Assembly (NCBI GenBank): GCA_003278925.1
Contig: QCCN01000003.1
Span: 55,976 to 119,975, forward strand
Direction of reading: 5' to 3'
DNA length: 64,000 bases
Source of the DNA: Prochlorococcus sp. AG-347-L17
GTDB taxonomy: Bacteria > Cyanobacteriota > Cyanobacteriia > PCC-6307 > Cyanobiaceae
A program made the translations under genes and the position numbers. This document shows positions 36,174-47,116 of this stretch, in pieces. The first letter of the stretch is position 1, and each line of letters starts with the position of its first letter. The notes under the pieces were generated by a model that saw only the letters and a program-made list of their open reading frames with translations, did not search any database and had not been told where the DNA came from.

Positions 36174-37931
36174 TTCACAATTAACATATCCAACCATTTG
36201 AGCATTACTTTTACCAGGAGGAACCATTGGATAACAATTTTCACCTCTTCTGACAAGGATATTAATCAAGGCAGGACCGTCATGATCAAGCGCATTTTTT
36301 AATTCATTCTGTAATTGTTTTCTATCAGAAATTAAGTATCCTTTAACTCCAAAAGACTCAGCAAGTTTTACAAAGTCAGGCTCACCACAACTCATATCAG
36401 ATGAGGAATATCTTTCATCATAGAAACTTTCCTGCCATTGTCTTACCATACCTTGCCAGCGATTATTGATAATAATCAATTTCACCTTTAGACCATATTG
36501 AGATAAGGTTCCTAATTCTTGAATATTCATTAAGACACTTGCATCTCCTGCAATACAAATTACTTCTGAATTAGGTAAAGCTGCTTTTACTCCAATTGCC
36601 GCTGGCAATCCAAAACCCATAGTTCCTAAGCCTGCACTACTAATCCATTTTCTTGGAGAATTCCTAAGATATTGAGCAGCCCACATCTGATGTTGTCCTA
36701 CATCTGTAGTTATATAAGCTTCTGATGAAAGTTCCCTCACTTTTAAAAGAACTTCCTGAGGATAAATTTCTCCTTCTTTAGGCGGGTCATATAAAGGGTG
36801 TTTATGTTTCCAAAAATCAATTTTTTCTAACCAGTTTTTCGTCTGACAAGTAAATTTGTTTTTTAGAGATTGTTCATTAATTTTCAGAACAGCTTTAAAA
36901 ACATCAGCAACAATTGCAACATCTACACGTCTATTTTTATTAACTTCTGCTGGGTCGATATCTATATGAATTACCTTTGCGTTAGGTGCAAAAGTATCTA
37001 ATTTTCCTGTAACCCTATCATCGAATCTAGCTCCAATAGCAATTAAAAGATCACATTCTGTAACAGCAAAATTTGCATAAGCAGTTCCATGCATACCTAA
37101 CATCCCTACTGATAAATTGTCTTTTTCATCAAAAGCACCCTTCCCCATCAAGGTTGTGGTAACTGGTATTTGATAATTCTTTGCCAAAGTTTTTATTTCA
37201 TCATGAGCTCCTGAAGATATTGCTCCACCTCCAACGTATAGAAGAGGTCTTTCAGAATCTTCTATTAATTTAATTGCTTTGTTGATATCGCAATCATTAA
37301 TTTCACCATTCCTTTTAAATCCTTTAGGAATAATCTCACCAGGCAAAACTCTTTGGTAATTAAAGAACTCCTGACCTACATCTTTGGGTATATCAATTAA
37401 AACAGGGCCAGGCCTTCCAGATGAGGCTATAAAAAAAGCTTCAGAAACTACTTTCGCGATATCTGAAGGATCCCTTATTACCCATGAATGTTTCACTATT
37501 GGAAGAGTTATGCCAAAAATATCAGTTTCTTGAAAAGCGTCTGTCCCTATAGCAGGTCTTGGGACTTGACCTGTAACTACAACTAGAGGGACTGAATCCA
37601 TTTGCGCAGTGGCAATTCCAGTTACCAAATTTGTTGCACCTGGGCCTGAGGTTCCAAAACATACTCCTACTTCACCAGTAGATCTTGCATATCCATCAGC
37701 CGCATGTGAACCACCTTGTTCATGCCTAACCATATAGTGCTTTAACCAACCATCTTGTTCTGCCTTATGAACAGCGTCATATATTGGTAGTATGGCTCCA
37801 CCAGGATATCCAAATATGACTTTTACTCCATGAATTTTTAAAGAATCCATTAGTGCATCTGCACCAGTTATCCAAACTGGATTTTCATGTTTTGAACTAC
37901 CCTTTGAAAAGGATCTCGAAGTAAGGGTCAC
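36168..37931 (-). CDS. ilvB: Acetolactate synthase large subunit
   Basis: IlvB is the thiamine-diphosphate enzyme that starts branched-chain amino acid synthesis. The 587 residues show the full set: [17 protein letters not shown] with the catalytic Glu in [16 protein letters not shown], the FAD-binding middle domain, and the ThDP motif [20 protein letters not shown] with IINNRW. The regulatory subunit ilvN is not in the window. The start is GTG (VTLTSRSF). An AT-only inverted repeat lies 12 bases upstream. Confidence 0.97.
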   Translation of the reverse strand: MTLTSRSFSKGSSKHENPVWITGADALMDSLKIHGVKVIFGYPGGAILPIYDAVHKAEQDGWLKHYMVRHEQGGSHAADGYARSTGEVGVCFGTSGPGATNLVTGIATAQMDSVPLVVVTGQVPRPAIGTDAFQETDIFGITLPIVKHSWVIRDPSDIAKVVSEAFFIASSGRPGPVLIDIPKDVGQEFFNYQRVLPGEIIPKGFKRNGEINDCDINKAIKLIEDSERPLLYVGGGAISSGAHDEIKTLAKNYQIPVTTTLMGKGAFDEKDNLSVGMLGMHGTAYANFAVTECDLLIAIGARFDDRVTGKLDTFAPNAKVIHIDIDPAEVNKNRRVDVAIVADVFKAVLKINEQSLKNKFTCQTKNWLEKIDFWKHKHPLYDPPKEGEIYPQEVLLKVRELSSEAYITTDVGQHQMWAAQYLRNSPRKWISSAGLGTMGFGLPAAIGVKAALPNSEVICIAGDASVLMNIQELGTLSQYGLKVKLIIINNRWQGMVRQWQESFYDERYSSSDMSCGEPDFVKLAESFGVKGYLISDRKQLQNELKNALDHDGPALINILVRRGENCYPMVPPGKSNAQMVGYVNCED

Positions 37932-37942
37932 TAAAGAAATTC

Positions 37943-37961
37943 AATATTTACTATAAATATT
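37943..37961. promoter_or_regulatory. Inverted repeat directly upstream of ilvB
   Basis: AATATTTA-CTA-TAAATATT is a perfect 8-bp inverted repeat beginning 12 bases upstream of the ilvB GTG. About 40 bases further upstream AGAAATGTA is repeated (37991-37999, 38005-38013). All are AT-rich and could be chance; an operator or translational hairpin is possible. Confidence 0.25.
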
Positions 37962-38068
37962 AAACTCAATTAAATACTTTTGCCTCATTTAGAAATGTAA
38001 TGTCAGAAATGTATTCAAAAAAACCTTTTATAAAATTTAAAAATTTTCGAATAAAAATCAATTTTTCT

Positions 38069-39244
38069 TTATAAGATACCTAATTTATGTAGAGGTCCAG
38101 AGCCTGAAATAAGTTCAATAAAAAGCACAAGAAAAATAATCATTGCAACCCTTCCGTTCCACACCTCTGAACTATTATTCCAACCCCATTGCCACTTCTC
38201 CTGAGGATAAAGTTTAACTTTTTCAGGCAACTGAGAAGCCTCCTCTATATTAACTAAAGGCCCTTCCAAGCAGGAAATCACTAGATCACTAAGACCTTCA
38301 ATAAAAGTAGGATGAGTATTTAGAGCTTTCACTCTCCGAAAGTTTTTAATACCAGCCTTTTCAGCAATTTCTTTATATTCAATATCAATTTCTTGCAATG
38401 TTTCGATATGCTCTCCAACGAAACTTATTGGGACCACAATCAGATCATTAACATTTGACCTCCCAAGATCAGCTAACACTTCTTCTGTATAAGGCTTCAA
38501 CCATTCAACAGGACCAACTCTACTTTGATAAGAAAGTGTATGAGGGTTACTATGGCCTAAACATTTTTCCAGCTCATTTATAATCAATAAAGAACAATCT
38601 TCAATTTGTTGTTTATAAGGGTCTCCAGCTTCCTCTACATAACTCTTAGGAACTCCATGAGCAGTGAAAAATATATGAGCTTTTGAAGGTGATTCACAAA
38701 GTGAAATCTGTTCGGAAATTAATTCGACCATAGACTTTAAATAACCTGATTGACTGAACCAACTCCTTACACATCTCATTGGAACCTTCTTAAATTCATC
38801 ATCAGAATCTCGCAATTTTTTTAATTCTCTAAAGCTCGAACCACTAGTACTTATTGAAAAATGCGGGTACAAGGGTATTACAACAATTTGATCTACGCGG
38901 TCTGCTTTCATATCAGCAATTGCTGATTCGGTAAAAGGATGCCAATACCTCATGGCGATGTAGGTAGTAGCATTAAAACCCTTGTCCCTTAATTTAGATT
39001 GTAATTCTCTTGCTTGTTGTTCAGTTATCCTTCTGATAGGTGAACCTCCACCTATGGAAAGGTAGGCCTGTTGTGAAGTTGTACTTCTAAGCGTGCTAAT
39101 TAACCAAGCTAGGGGCTTTTGAAAAAAAGGGAAAGGTGTCCTGATAATTTCTGGATCAGAAAAAAGATTGTATAAGAATGGGCCAACATCAGTAATGCGT
39201 TCAGGCCCTCCTAAATTCATTAGTAAGACGCCTATTTTATCCAT
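38069..39244 (-). CDS. hemH: Ferrochelatase with C-terminal chlorophyll-binding-like domain
   Basis: HemH inserts iron into protoporphyrin IX to make heme. The ferrochelatase core (about 1-320) has [20 protein letters not shown], the HFSISTSG stretch, and the catalytic FTAHGVP His and [11 protein letters not shown]lu. The last 40 residues ([20 protein letters not shown]) form a membrane helix with the CAB/LHC motif, as known in cyanobacterial and plastid enzymes. That tail connects the enzyme to thylakoids and to regulation of chlorophyll versus heme. Length 391 is normal for this type. Confidence 0.97.
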   Translation of the reverse strand: MDKIGVLLMNLGGPERITDVGPFLYNLFSDPEIIRTPFPFFQKPLAWLISTLRSTTSQQAYLSIGGGSPIRRITEQQARELQSKLRDKGFNATTYIAMRYWHPFTESAIADMKADRVDQIVVIPLYPHFSISTSGSSFRELKKLRDSDDEFKKVPMRCVRSWFSQSGYLKSMVELISEQISLCESPSKAHIFFTAHGVPKSYVEEAGDPYKQQIEDCSLLIINELEKCLGHSNPHTLSYQSRVGPVEWLKPYTEEVLADLGRSNVNDLIVVPISFVGEHIETLQEIDIEYKEIAEKAGIKNFRRVKALNTHPTFIEGLSDLVISCLEGPLVNIEEASQLPEKVKLYPQEKWQWGWNNSSEVWNGRVAMIIFLVLFIELISGSGPLHKLGIL

Positions 39245-39309
39245 TTAAAATTTATGAAGATTGAAAATCAACATTAAAAACGTCATTATATGGTCAATTA
39301 TATAAGTAA

Positions 39310-40488
39310 ATGAACGTAATTCAGGAAATTAATAATGTCAATGATAAATTTGCTACTCAAGGCAGCAAGCTTAAAATTGAGAAAAGAGGGATGAAATTAA
39401 ATATTCGTGGTTCACTACCCTCCAAAGAAGATAACAATAACTATAAAATTCAAAGAATATCTCTTGGCTTAAAGGCTGATATTTCTGGATTAGAGGAAGC
39501 CAAAAAAAAATTACAATTAATCAATTTGCAATTGGAATTGAATCAATTTGATTGGATTAATTGGATAGGCAAACCTTATAAAAAGGAAATAAAAGATGGT
39601 TTTGAATTCCCAAAAAGATTAAATCAATTTGAGGAATTTTTTTTTAAAGAAAATAAAAGTGATTTTCGAACCAGCACTAGAAAAACTACTTGGAGAAGTT
39701 CTTACAAACCATATATGAAAAGAATCCTAAATATTTACAATGATTATGAGAATGAAGCTTTAGAAAAAATATTTCAAAAAACACTTGAAAGTTATAAGGA
39801 AGGTACCAGAAGTAGGAAACAATGCGCTACTTCTTTAAGTGTTTTGGCTAAGTTTTTGGACATTAAACTACCAGAAGATTGGAAATTAAATTCTAGAGGA
39901 TATGGTCTGAACAAAGCAGGCTTTAGGGATCTACCTAAAGACGAATTAATAGAGAAACTATGGGAGACGATACCAAACAAGTCTTGGAAATTTGTTTTTG
40001 GTCTTATGGCTACATATGGATTAAGGAATCATGAAGTATTTTTTTGTGATTTAAGTTCTCTTACTAATTTTGGGGACAAAATTATTAGAGTTTTACCTAC
40101 GACTAAAACTGGGGAACATCAAGTTTGGCCATTTCATCCTGAATGGGTGGAAAAGTTCGAATTATCAAAACTTGGTGAGAATCCAGAACTTCTACCAAAT
40201 ATTAATAGAGACCTTAAAATTACAACTTTACAGAATATTGGCAAGAAAATTACAGACCAGTTTAAGCGTTACTCTTTACAAATAAAACCTTATGATCTAA
40301 GGCATGCTTGGGCAGTTAGAACAATTTTTTATGATTTACCTGATACTGTGGCTGCCAGAATGATGGGACATTCTGTTAGTTTACACACTCAAACTTATCA
40401 CCACTGGATTACTAAAAGAGATCAACAACAAGCAGTAAATAATGCACTTCTAAAAGTTAAAAGAGTTAAAAGAGTTAAAAGTATTTAA
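39310..40488 (+). CDS. Tyrosine recombinase/integrase family protein
   Basis: This 392-residue protein has a basic N-terminal half with coiled-coil-like stretches and a C-terminal tyrosine recombinase domain. Catalytic residues are visible as Arg239 (YGLRNHE), Lys266 (TTKTGEH), Arg331 in PYDLRHAWAVR, His354 in MMGHSVSLHTQTYHHW and the nucleophile Tyr363. The first His of the HxxR box is replaced by Tyr328, an uncommon change. The C-terminus repeats KRVKRVK, encoded by three GTTAAAAGA units. There is no tRNA, direct-repeat att site or phage gene nearby, and composition matches the neighbours. It may be a resident core gene rather than part of a recent element. Confidence 0.85.
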   Translation: MNVIQEINNVNDKFATQGSKLKIEKRGMKLNIRGSLPSKEDNNNYKIQRISLGLKADISGLEEAKKKLQLINLQLELNQFDWINWIGKPYKKEIKDGFEFPKRLNQFEEFFFKENKSDFRTSTRKTTWRSSYKPYMKRILNIYNDYENEALEKIFQKTLESYKEGTRSRKQCATSLSVLAKFLDIKLPEDWKLNSRGYGLNKAGFRDLPKDELIEKLWETIPNKSWKFVFGLMATYGLRNHEVFFCDLSSLTNFGDKIIRVLPTTKTGEHQVWPFHPEWVEKFELSKLGENPELLPNINRDLKITTLQNIGKKITDQFKRYSLQIKPYDLRHAWAVRTIFYDLPDTVAARMMGHSVSLHTQTYHHWITKRDQQQAVNNALLKVKRVKRVKSI

Positions 40489-40522
40489 AGATTTATAATA
40501 ATTAAATAAAAATAAGGGTCAT

Positions 40523-41215
40523 ATGCAAGAAAAACCTTCATCTTCCGAGAAAATATTTAACCTCGATAATCAAGCAAATAAACTTGGAATGGGAGGGAAA
40601 TTATCACCAGATATCGATGAAAGCTCATATAAAAAAAGAATGCAGCAAAGAAAAGATATTCAATCCGAAAGACTAAAAATTAGAAAAACAAAAAAAGGAT
40701 TATTGATTGTTTTCACAGGAAATGGCAAGGGCAAGACAACTGCATCTTTAGGTATGGCTTTAAGGACGATAGGGCATGGCTATAAAGTAGCAATAATTCA
40801 ATTTATCAAAGGAGGCTGGACCACTGGAGAGGGAAAAGCACTTAAAAACTTGTCTTCAAACATATCTTGGCATTCATTAGGAGAGGGATTTACTTGGGAA
40901 ACACAGGACAGAATAAGAGATGAAAAATTAGTTCAAGAGGCGTGGCAACTAGCTAAAAAATACATACAAAATGAATCCTATAAACTTATCATTCTTGATG
41001 AAATTAATATTGCGACAAAACTTGGTTATCTTGCTCCCGAAGAAATAATCACTTTTTTAAAAAGCTTAAATAATAGAAAAAATCATATTGTTTTAACTGG
41101 TAGGGGAGCATCTGATTTAATCATCAATTACGCTGATCTAGTTACAGAAATGAAACTTATAAGACATCCTTTCAAAGAGCAAGGAATAAAAGCACAAAAG
41201 TGCATTGAATTTTAG
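40523..41215 (+). CDS. cobO: Cob(I)yrinic acid a,c-diamide adenosyltransferase
   Basis: CobO (BtuR/CobA type) adenosylates the corrinoid in vitamin B12 synthesis. The 230 residues start with a 55-residue polar lead rich in Lys and Gln, then the ATP-binding FTGNGKGKTTASLGMALRT, IIQFIKGGWTTGEG, LIILDEINIATKLGYL, and the closing LVTEMKLIRHPF. cobK is elsewhere in this window at 57442, so both belong to the same pathway. No operon partner is adjacent. Confidence 0.95.
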   Translation: MQEKPSSSEKIFNLDNQANKLGMGGKLSPDIDESSYKKRMQQRKDIQSERLKIRKTKKGLLIVFTGNGKGKTTASLGMALRTIGHGYKVAIIQFIKGGWTTGEGKALKNLSSNISWHSLGEGFTWETQDRIRDEKLVQEAWQLAKKYIQNESYKLIILDEINIATKLGYLAPEEIITFLKSLNNRKNHIVLTGRGASDLIINYADLVTEMKLIRHPFKEQGIKAQKCIEF

Positions 41216-41330
41216 TTGAAGTAAATTTTATTTAGGCAGGTTTAGAAATGTTTAAAGACGCAAGCAATATCTGAACAAAAAATAAATTTGGCACATTTAC
41301 TTGCTAAGGTCTTAAAAGTACAATTATTGA

Positions 41331-42035
41331 ATGACTTACAAAAGAGTTCTCTTAAAACTTAGTGGTGAAGCACTAATGGGTGAAAAACCTTATGGTATTG
41401 ATCCTGCTATAGTACAATCAATTGCAGAGGATGTTTCAAAAGTAGTAGAAAATAATGTACAACTTGCAATAGTTGTTGGTGGTGGAAACATTTTTAGGGG
41501 GCTTAAAGGATCTGCAGACGGAATGGATCGCGCAACTGCTGATTATGTAGGGATGCTAGCCACAGTAATGAACGCAATTTCACTTCAAGATGGTCTTGAA
41601 AGAGTTGGAGTTGCCACCAGAGTGCAAACAGCAATCGAAATGCAGGAAATTGCCGAACCCTACATCAGAAGAAGAGCAATAAGGCACCTAGAAAAAGGTA
41701 GAGTTGTAGTTTTCGGAGGTGGATGCGGAAATCCATTTTTTACAACTGATACTACTGCAGCTTTGAGGGCAGCAGAGATAAACGCTGAAGTTGTTATGAA
41801 GGCTACTAAGGTTGATGGAGTATACGATCGTGATCCAAATCAATTTAAAGATGCAAAAAAATATTCCTCTCTTAGTTATCAACAAGTTCTTACTGATGAA
41901 ATTGCAGTAATGGACAGTACTGCGATTGCACTTTGCAAAGATAATAATATCCCAATTATGGTTTTTGATATATTCAAAAAAGGGAACATTTCTAAAGCTG
42001 TTGCTGGTGAACCAATAGGCTCTTTAATTAGTTAA
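41331..42035 (+). CDS. pyrH: UMP kinase
   Basis: PyrH phosphorylates UMP to UDP in a hexamer of the amino-acid-kinase fold. The 234 residues have [13 protein letters not shown] at the start, [26 protein letters not shown] and the late [17 protein letters not shown] and [11 protein letters not shown] segments. Followed after 22 bases by frr, an order that is conserved widely in bacteria. Confidence 0.97.
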   Translation: MTYKRVLLKLSGEALMGEKPYGIDPAIVQSIAEDVSKVVENNVQLAIVVGGGNIFRGLKGSADGMDRATADYVGMLATVMNAISLQDGLERVGVATRVQTAIEMQEIAEPYIRRRAIRHLEKGRVVVFGGGCGNPFFTTDTTAALRAAEINAEVVMKATKVDGVYDRDPNQFKDAKKYSSLSYQQVLTDEIAVMDSTAIALCKDNNIPIMVFDIFKKGNISKAVAGEPIGSLIS

Positions 42036-42057
42036 AGATCATTTAATTTTTTTAATT

Positions 42058-42606
42058 ATGAAAAAAAAAGAAATTCAAGAAAATATGAATAAAAGTATTG
42101 AAGCTACACAAAGAAACTTTAATACAATTAGGACAGGTAGAGCTAATGCTTCCTTGTTAGACAGAGTAAGTGTTGAGTACTACGGAGCAGAAACACCAAT
42201 CAAATCGCTTGCCACTATAAGCACTGTTGATTCACAAACAATCTCAATACAACCTTTCGATATTTCATGTTTACAAGCGATAGAGAAATCTATTTCTATG
42301 AGTGATTTAGGGATTACTCCAAATAATGATGGGAAAGTAATAAGAATAAATGTTCCTCCTTTAACAGAAGAAAGAAGAAAAGAATTTTGTAAATTAGCCT
42401 CTAAATATGCTGAGGAAGGAAAAGTAGCCTTGAGAAATATCAGAAGAGATGCTGTTGATAAAGAAAAAAAAGACGAAAAAGATGGCCTTATTTCAATTGA
42501 CGAATCGAGAGATAATCAATCTGAAATTCAGAAAATTACTGATAAATATATCGCTTTAATAGAAACTAAATTGTCTGAGAAAGAGAAGGAAATTCTAAAA
42601 GTTTGA
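42058..42606 (+). CDS. frr: Ribosome recycling factor
   Basis: RRF splits the post-termination ribosome together with EF-G. The 182-residue sequence includes [39 protein letters not shown] in its family form ([20 protein letters not shown]) and [20 protein letters not shown]. Length and start fit the family. Its TGA overlaps the TTG start of the next gene by four bases (TTGA). Confidence 0.97.
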   Translation: MKKKEIQENMNKSIEATQRNFNTIRTGRANASLLDRVSVEYYGAETPIKSLATISTVDSQTISIQPFDISCLQAIEKSISMSDLGITPNNDGKVIRINVPPLTEERRKEFCKLASKYAEEGKVALRNIRRDAVDKEKKDEKDGLISIDESRDNQSEIQKITDKYIALIETKLSEKEKEILKV

Positions 42607-43736
42607 CAGAATTTGACGTTGTAATAATTGGTGGAGGTCTATCAGGATCTTCCACTGCTCTTAACCTATCAAAGAAAGGATATTCAGTTTTAATTATTGA
42701 AAAAGAAAAGTCCCAAGATTCCAAACCGTGTGCAGGTGGAATGGCATCTTCAATGCAAAGATTTCTTCCTTTAAATATAGAAGATTGCATAGAAACAAAA
42801 ATTAAAAATGTTGAATTCAGATGGAAGGCTGCAGATAATGTAACTGCTGATCTGACTGGTGAATCGCCATTTTGGATTGTTAAAAGAGAAAAACTAGATC
42901 AATTATTACTTGATGAATCCTTAAGTAATGGAGCTCAGATAATGAGACCATTATTGATAGAAAAAATCATAAAAAAGAATGATAAATGGGAAATTACTTG
43001 CAATAATAAAATAAAATATATTTCAGAATTTCTTGTAATTGCAGATGGCTCCCAATCGAAATGGGCGAGTTATTTCAATTTAGGGCCAAGAAAGCCGAAA
43101 TTTGCCAACACAATCTCATTAAGATTGAAAGGGTTAGGTGAAATCCCTAGAGATGCAGTTAGATTTGAGTTTGGATTTATAAAATATGGTTTTGCATGGG
43201 CATTCCCCCTAAGAGAAAGCTTAAATATTGGTTTAGGTACTTTTATAAATAATGGTCTCTTAGAAAATCAGGCTATAAATAAACAAGTTATCAGAAGCTT
43301 CGGTTTTGATGATTTTCCTAATAAAATAATTAGTAAGAAACTGAGAATATGGAATGGCTTCCACTCAATTAATGGTGACCAAGTTTTAGCAGTTGGAGAT
43401 GCAGCATCTCTATGTGATCCATTTTTAGCTGAAGGAATTAGACCATCTTTAATTAGCAGTTTTTATGCTGCAGAATACATAGATCAGTTCCTATCAGGGA
43501 AAGTAGATGATTTTAATCTTTATACGAAGAAAATTAACAACATTTGGGGGAAATCAATGGCTTGGGGGAGGAGAATAGCCCAAGTATTTTATAGATTTCC
43601 CAGAACTGGATATCAATTAGGTGTCAAAAGAAAAACAGCACCTAAACGTATTGCTCAAATATTATCGGGAGAAATGAGTTATGAAGATATTGCAAAAAGA
43701 GTTATCAGACGACTTTTAACAAAAAGGGGGGGTTAA
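42603..43736 (+). CDS. FAD-dependent oxidoreductase of the geranylgeranyl reductase family
   Basis: This 377-residue flavoprotein has the FAD motif [22 protein letters not shown], the CAGGM motif near [11 protein letters not shown] that marks the geranylgeranyl reductase/DGGR family, and a second FAD site in [21 protein letters not shown]. It is related to ChlP, but the window does not show which prenyl or other substrate it uses. The last 50 residues are basic and may bind the membrane. TTG start overlapping frr. Confidence 0.85.
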   Translation: MTEFDVVIIGGGLSGSSTALNLSKKGYSVLIIEKEKSQDSKPCAGGMASSMQRFLPLNIEDCIETKIKNVEFRWKAADNVTADLTGESPFWIVKREKLDQLLLDESLSNGAQIMRPLLIEKIIKKNDKWEITCNNKIKYISEFLVIADGSQSKWASYFNLGPRKPKFANTISLRLKGLGEIPRDAVRFEFGFIKYGFAWAFPLRESLNIGLGTFINNGLLENQAINKQVIRSFGFDDFPNKIISKKLRIWNGFHSINGDQVLAVGDAASLCDPFLAEGIRPSLISSFYAAEYIDQFLSGKVDDFNLYTKKINNIWGKSMAWGRRIAQVFYRFPRTGYQLGVKRKTAPKRIAQILSGEMSYEDIAKRVIRRLLTKRGG

Positions 43737-43760
43737 TTGTTTTTAAATTCGAACTGAAAT

Positions 43761-44762
43761 TTAGTTAGCAGAAATCAATTTATGATTTTTAATCTCTGAA
43801 TATCTCTTTATTAGCAGCTCTTCTAATTCTTCTATAGCCTTACTGAATCCAGTGATACCTTCACTAAGCTTTTCACTTGCCATTTGATCTTCTAACATAC
43901 TTAATCTGAAATCTTTTTCTTCAAATTCGTAATCAATAGAATTATTTATTTGGGTACTTTCATCTAATTTCCTAACTAACTCTCCTTTTTCTTTTTTAAG
44001 TTCCTCAAGAAATTTTGGTGCGATTGTTAAAAGATCGCAACCTGCTAATTCTTTTATTTCATCGATATTTCTAAAACTCGCTCCCATTACTTCAGTCTTG
44101 AATCCCTTTTCTTTAAAATAATTATATATTTGTGTAACAGAGATAACACCAGGGTCTTCAGCACCAACAAAACTAGTTTTACCAGTTTTTGCTTTATGCC
44201 AATCTAATATACGGCCAACGAAGGGAGAAATTAGAGTTATCTTTGCATTGGCGCAAGTTACAGCTTGGCAGAAGTTAAAAAGTAAAGTTAAGTTGCACTT
44301 AATACCCTCTTTTTCCAAAATTTCAGCTGCCTTAATTCCCTCCCAAGTTGCGGCAATCTTAATTAAAATTCTATCCTTTTCAATTCCAAAATTTTTATAA
44401 AGATTGATCAACTTTCTTGCTTTTTCTACCGTAGCTTCAGTGTCAAAGCTCAGTCTTGCATCAACTTCTGTAGATACACGCCCTGAAATAATTTTCAATA
44501 TTTCTTTTCCAAAAAATACTGAAACTTGGTCAACAGTTTCTTTAATTAATTCAATTTCGGAGAATCCTTGGGACAATGCCTTTTGTGAACTTTCTAAAGC
44601 TTTATCAATTAACTTCACATAATCAGGGTTCTTAGCAGCAGCAAGTATTAGAGATGGATTGGTGGTGGCGTCCCTTGGTTGAAATTTTTTTATCGAATCT
44701 AAATCTCCAGTATCAGCAACAACAACGGTCATTGAGGACAATTGTTCTAAAATTGATTTCAT
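43761..44762 (-). CDS. tal: Transaldolase
   Basis: Tal moves a dihydroxyacetone unit in the pentose phosphate pathway. From ATG at 44760-44762 it is 333 residues. The family features are [23 protein letters not shown], the Schiff-base Lys in [20 protein letters not shown], and [17 protein letters not shown] and [10 protein letters not shown]. The frame opens eight codons earlier, but [11 protein letters not shown] fits known starts. In Prochlorococcus it is often discussed for dark carbon use, and some cyanophages carry a talC analogue; this host form is the long TalB type. Confidence 0.96.
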   Translation of the reverse strand: MKSILEQLSSMTVVVADTGDLDSIKKFQPRDATTNPSLILAAAKNPDYVKLIDKALESSQKALSQGFSEIELIKETVDQVSVFFGKEILKIISGRVSTEVDARLSFDTEATVEKARKLINLYKNFGIEKDRILIKIAATWEGIKAAEILEKEGIKCNLTLLFNFCQAVTCANAKITLISPFVGRILDWHKAKTGKTSFVGAEDPGVISVTQIYNYFKEKGFKTEVMGASFRNIDEIKELAGCDLLTIAPKFLEELKKEKGELVRKLDESTQINNSIDYEFEEKDFRLSMLEDQMASEKLSEGITGFSKAIEELEELLIKRYSEIKNHKLISAN

Positions 44763-44852
44763 ATCTAAATAATCATATATATACATAAACTAGCTTTTAT
44801 TCCTAATGAAATCATCAGATAATGAACTAAATATTTATAAAAATGGAAAATT

Positions 44853-46604
44853 TTAGGGTTTTTTAACAATCATTCCGTGATCTTTAATATTAGGAGGTAT
44901 TTTTTCAATTACTATCAAACTCTCGATAATTTCTTTCGCTACAGGTACTGCAACAGTTGAACCATATGCATATGATTTAGATGGCTCATCAACAACCACG
45001 AGGACAGCAAATTTTGGATCATTAACTGGTAAGGTGGCAACAAAACTACAAACTTTTTTACTTGTATATGAACCATTTATGGCTTTTTGAGAAGTACCCG
45101 TTTTACCAGCTATCCTATAACCCTCGATTTTTGCTCCAGATCCACTACCTTTATCAACTACACTCTCCATCCATTCAAGAACAATTTTAGAGACATCCGG
45201 TGAAAAAAATTGTTTCTTTGGATTTTTATTAACTCTTTCTTTGAAAGTTGAGGTTACATGTGGAGTCACTTCAAAACCCCCATTTGCTAAAGCCGCATGA
45301 AGCTGAACCAATTTAAGTGGCGAGATTGAGAACCCTTTTCCAAAAGAAGTTACGGCAGGTTCAATTGATTGATTTACAAATAAATCTTTTCTCTTTAGTT
45401 GGCCAGCAGTTGATTCAAATAAGTCAGTCTCTAAATTTTTATTTATTCCTAAATTTTGTAGCCAATTCCAATAAATTGTGGGGTCTAAATTTTGCATTAT
45501 TTTTACCATCCCAACATTACTTGAAACCTGTAATACTTTTGGATAGTCAATGTATCCATTACCTTTTTTATTCCAATTCGAAAGTGTCCATCCTCCAACC
45601 TTAATCTTTCCAATATCTTCAACTAATCCATCTTTCTGGATTACTTTTTCTTCTAACGCTAAGGCAAGATTAATAGGTTTAAAAGTTGAACCAGGCTCAA
45701 ATAAATCTTGAGAATACCAACCTCTAAAGAGTTCGGAATCATACAGCCAAAATTTATTTGGATCATATGATGGGACTGTAACCAAGGAGAGGATCCGACC
45801 ATTATTAACATCCATAACTATGGCAAATCCCTTCTTTGCTTTCCATTCTCTTACTTGCTTTGATAATGCATTGAATGACGCTTTCTGTAATTTTGAGTCT
45901 ATAGTTAGACCTAAACTTTTGTAATCATAAATAAAATCACCTGGGGCCGAATTATCCGGTAGAGGAGTTCCATCTCCTCCTATTTTTATTAAATTACTTT
46001 TATTAAAAACTTTAATTTGATTATCTAAATGAAGCTCTAAACCTGCTGAACCTTTATTCTCATCATTAACAAAACCTACAAGATTAGAGTAAAGCTCTCC
46101 TTGGGGATAATATCTCTGCGAATATTTAAACAAATCAAGTCCGCTTATTTGAAGGTTCTTAATCTTTTCTGCCTTTTCTTCAGAAATCTTATCCAAAAGC
46201 TTGATACCAATCATTTTATTATTAAATTTCTCAACGAGTATTTCATTATTAATATCCAAGATAGATGACAATTTTTTTGTAACTTCTTCAATACTGCGAA
46301 CTCTATTAATTGAATCACCAGGAAAATTAAAATATTGTGGATGGGCCCATAATTTGTAGAGAGGTTTATCGTAAGCAACTAGTCTATTATTTCTATCAAC
46401 AATTGATCTCCTTTTTTTTAAGGCGTTAATTTTAGAAGACTGTATTAATCTAGCTTTCCTTTGCAAATCAGATGCGTTAAAGACTTGCAATTTAAGTAAC
46501 CTACCAAACAAACAAAATATTAGTAGTAAACTAATAATATAGAGAAATTTAAATCTTCTTTGATCTAGTGGTGTTAGACTAACAATTTTTTTGTATTTTT
46601 TCAT
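44853..46604 (-). CDS. ftsI: Penicillin-binding protein 2/FtsI transpeptidase
   Basis: FtsI is the septal peptidoglycan transpeptidase, anchored in the inner membrane. The 583 residues start with a membrane helix (KFLYIISLLLIFCLFGRLL), then the PBP dimer domain and the transpeptidase domain with SxxK in EPGSTFKPINLALALEE, SxN in VSSNVGMVKIMQ and KTG in RIAGKTGTSQKA. The ATG at 46602-46604 overlaps the upstream TGA by one base; a TTG just before is possible. It is co-transcribed with the small membrane protein upstream. Confidence 0.96.
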   Translation of the reverse strand: MKKYKKIVSLTPLDQRRFKFLYIISLLLIFCLFGRLLKLQVFNASDLQRKARLIQSSKINALKKRRSIVDRNNRLVAYDKPLYKLWAHPQYFNFPGDSINRVRSIEEVTKKLSSILDINNEILVEKFNNKMIGIKLLDKISEEKAEKIKNLQISGLDLFKYSQRYYPQGELYSNLVGFVNDENKGSAGLELHLDNQIKVFNKSNLIKIGGDGTPLPDNSAPGDFIYDYKSLGLTIDSKLQKASFNALSKQVREWKAKKGFAIVMDVNNGRILSLVTVPSYDPNKFWLYDSELFRGWYSQDLFEPGSTFKPINLALALEEKVIQKDGLVEDIGKIKVGGWTLSNWNKKGNGYIDYPKVLQVSSNVGMVKIMQNLDPTIYWNWLQNLGINKNLETDLFESTAGQLKRKDLFVNQSIEPAVTSFGKGFSISPLKLVQLHAALANGGFEVTPHVTSTFKERVNKNPKKQFFSPDVSKIVLEWMESVVDKGSGSGAKIEGYRIAGKTGTSQKAINGSYTSKKVCSFVATLPVNDPKFAVLVVVDEPSKSYAYGSTVAVPVAKEIIESLIVIEKIPPNIKDHGMIVKKP

Positions 46605-47032
46605 CAATATCCCATTTGATATTTGCTATCTACAAAACCTTCAATGAAACTACTTAAATTTTTCTTAAATAAACTTTCTTTTTTTTCTGGAAGTTTATCT
46701 AGATAGATTAAATCTTTAGGTTTAGTTTTTGTATAAGTATTAATAGACTCAAGTTCACTAATATAAAATTCCTCAATTTTGGAAATATAATCAATAAGAT
46801 TATTATTGATAGCTCTTGTTTTAGATAAGTTTTTATATGTATTTGACCATTTTCTTTGACTATTAAAAGACAGGAAAAGCAAGGTGAAAATTAATACCAA
46901 AAGAGAGATATTAATGGTGTCGAAAATTTGATGTATTAATTTGAGATTAATTATAGATATTTTTTTAGAGTTTTTTTTACTTTCATATGAAACTTTTTTT
47001 TTTAAGTTAAGTTGATTCCCATAAGGTTTCAT
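46602..47032 (-). CDS. Small single-pass membrane protein before ftsI, FtsL-like
   Basis: This 142-residue protein has a basic cytoplasmic N-terminus (about 1-35, rich in Lys), one membrane helix at about 36-56 (FDTINISLLVLIFTLLFLSF) and a periplasmic helical segment (SNTYKNLSKTRAINNNLIDY) that fits a coiled coil. It sits just upstream of ftsI, sharing the stop/start TGATG. Position, topology and size fit FtsL, which is poorly conserved, but I recognise no sequence signature. It could be another divisome protein. The stop codon is at 46604-46606. Confidence 0.65.
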
Positions 47033-47116
47033 CTATGATTTATTTTTTAAATAAAAGAAGTGTTATTAATTAAATAAACATCTTTTTGTTGGATTTGCAA
47101 GTAAAAATTAAATTCT

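Noticed and set aside
39310..40488. Genomic island or prophage around the integrase
   Set aside because: The neighbours hemH, cobO and pyrH are core genes, and there is no tRNA, att repeat or composition change.
40449..40488. Tandem GTTAAAAGA units as a regulatory repeat
   Set aside because: They are in frame at the end of the recombinase gene and simply code for the KRVKRVK tail.
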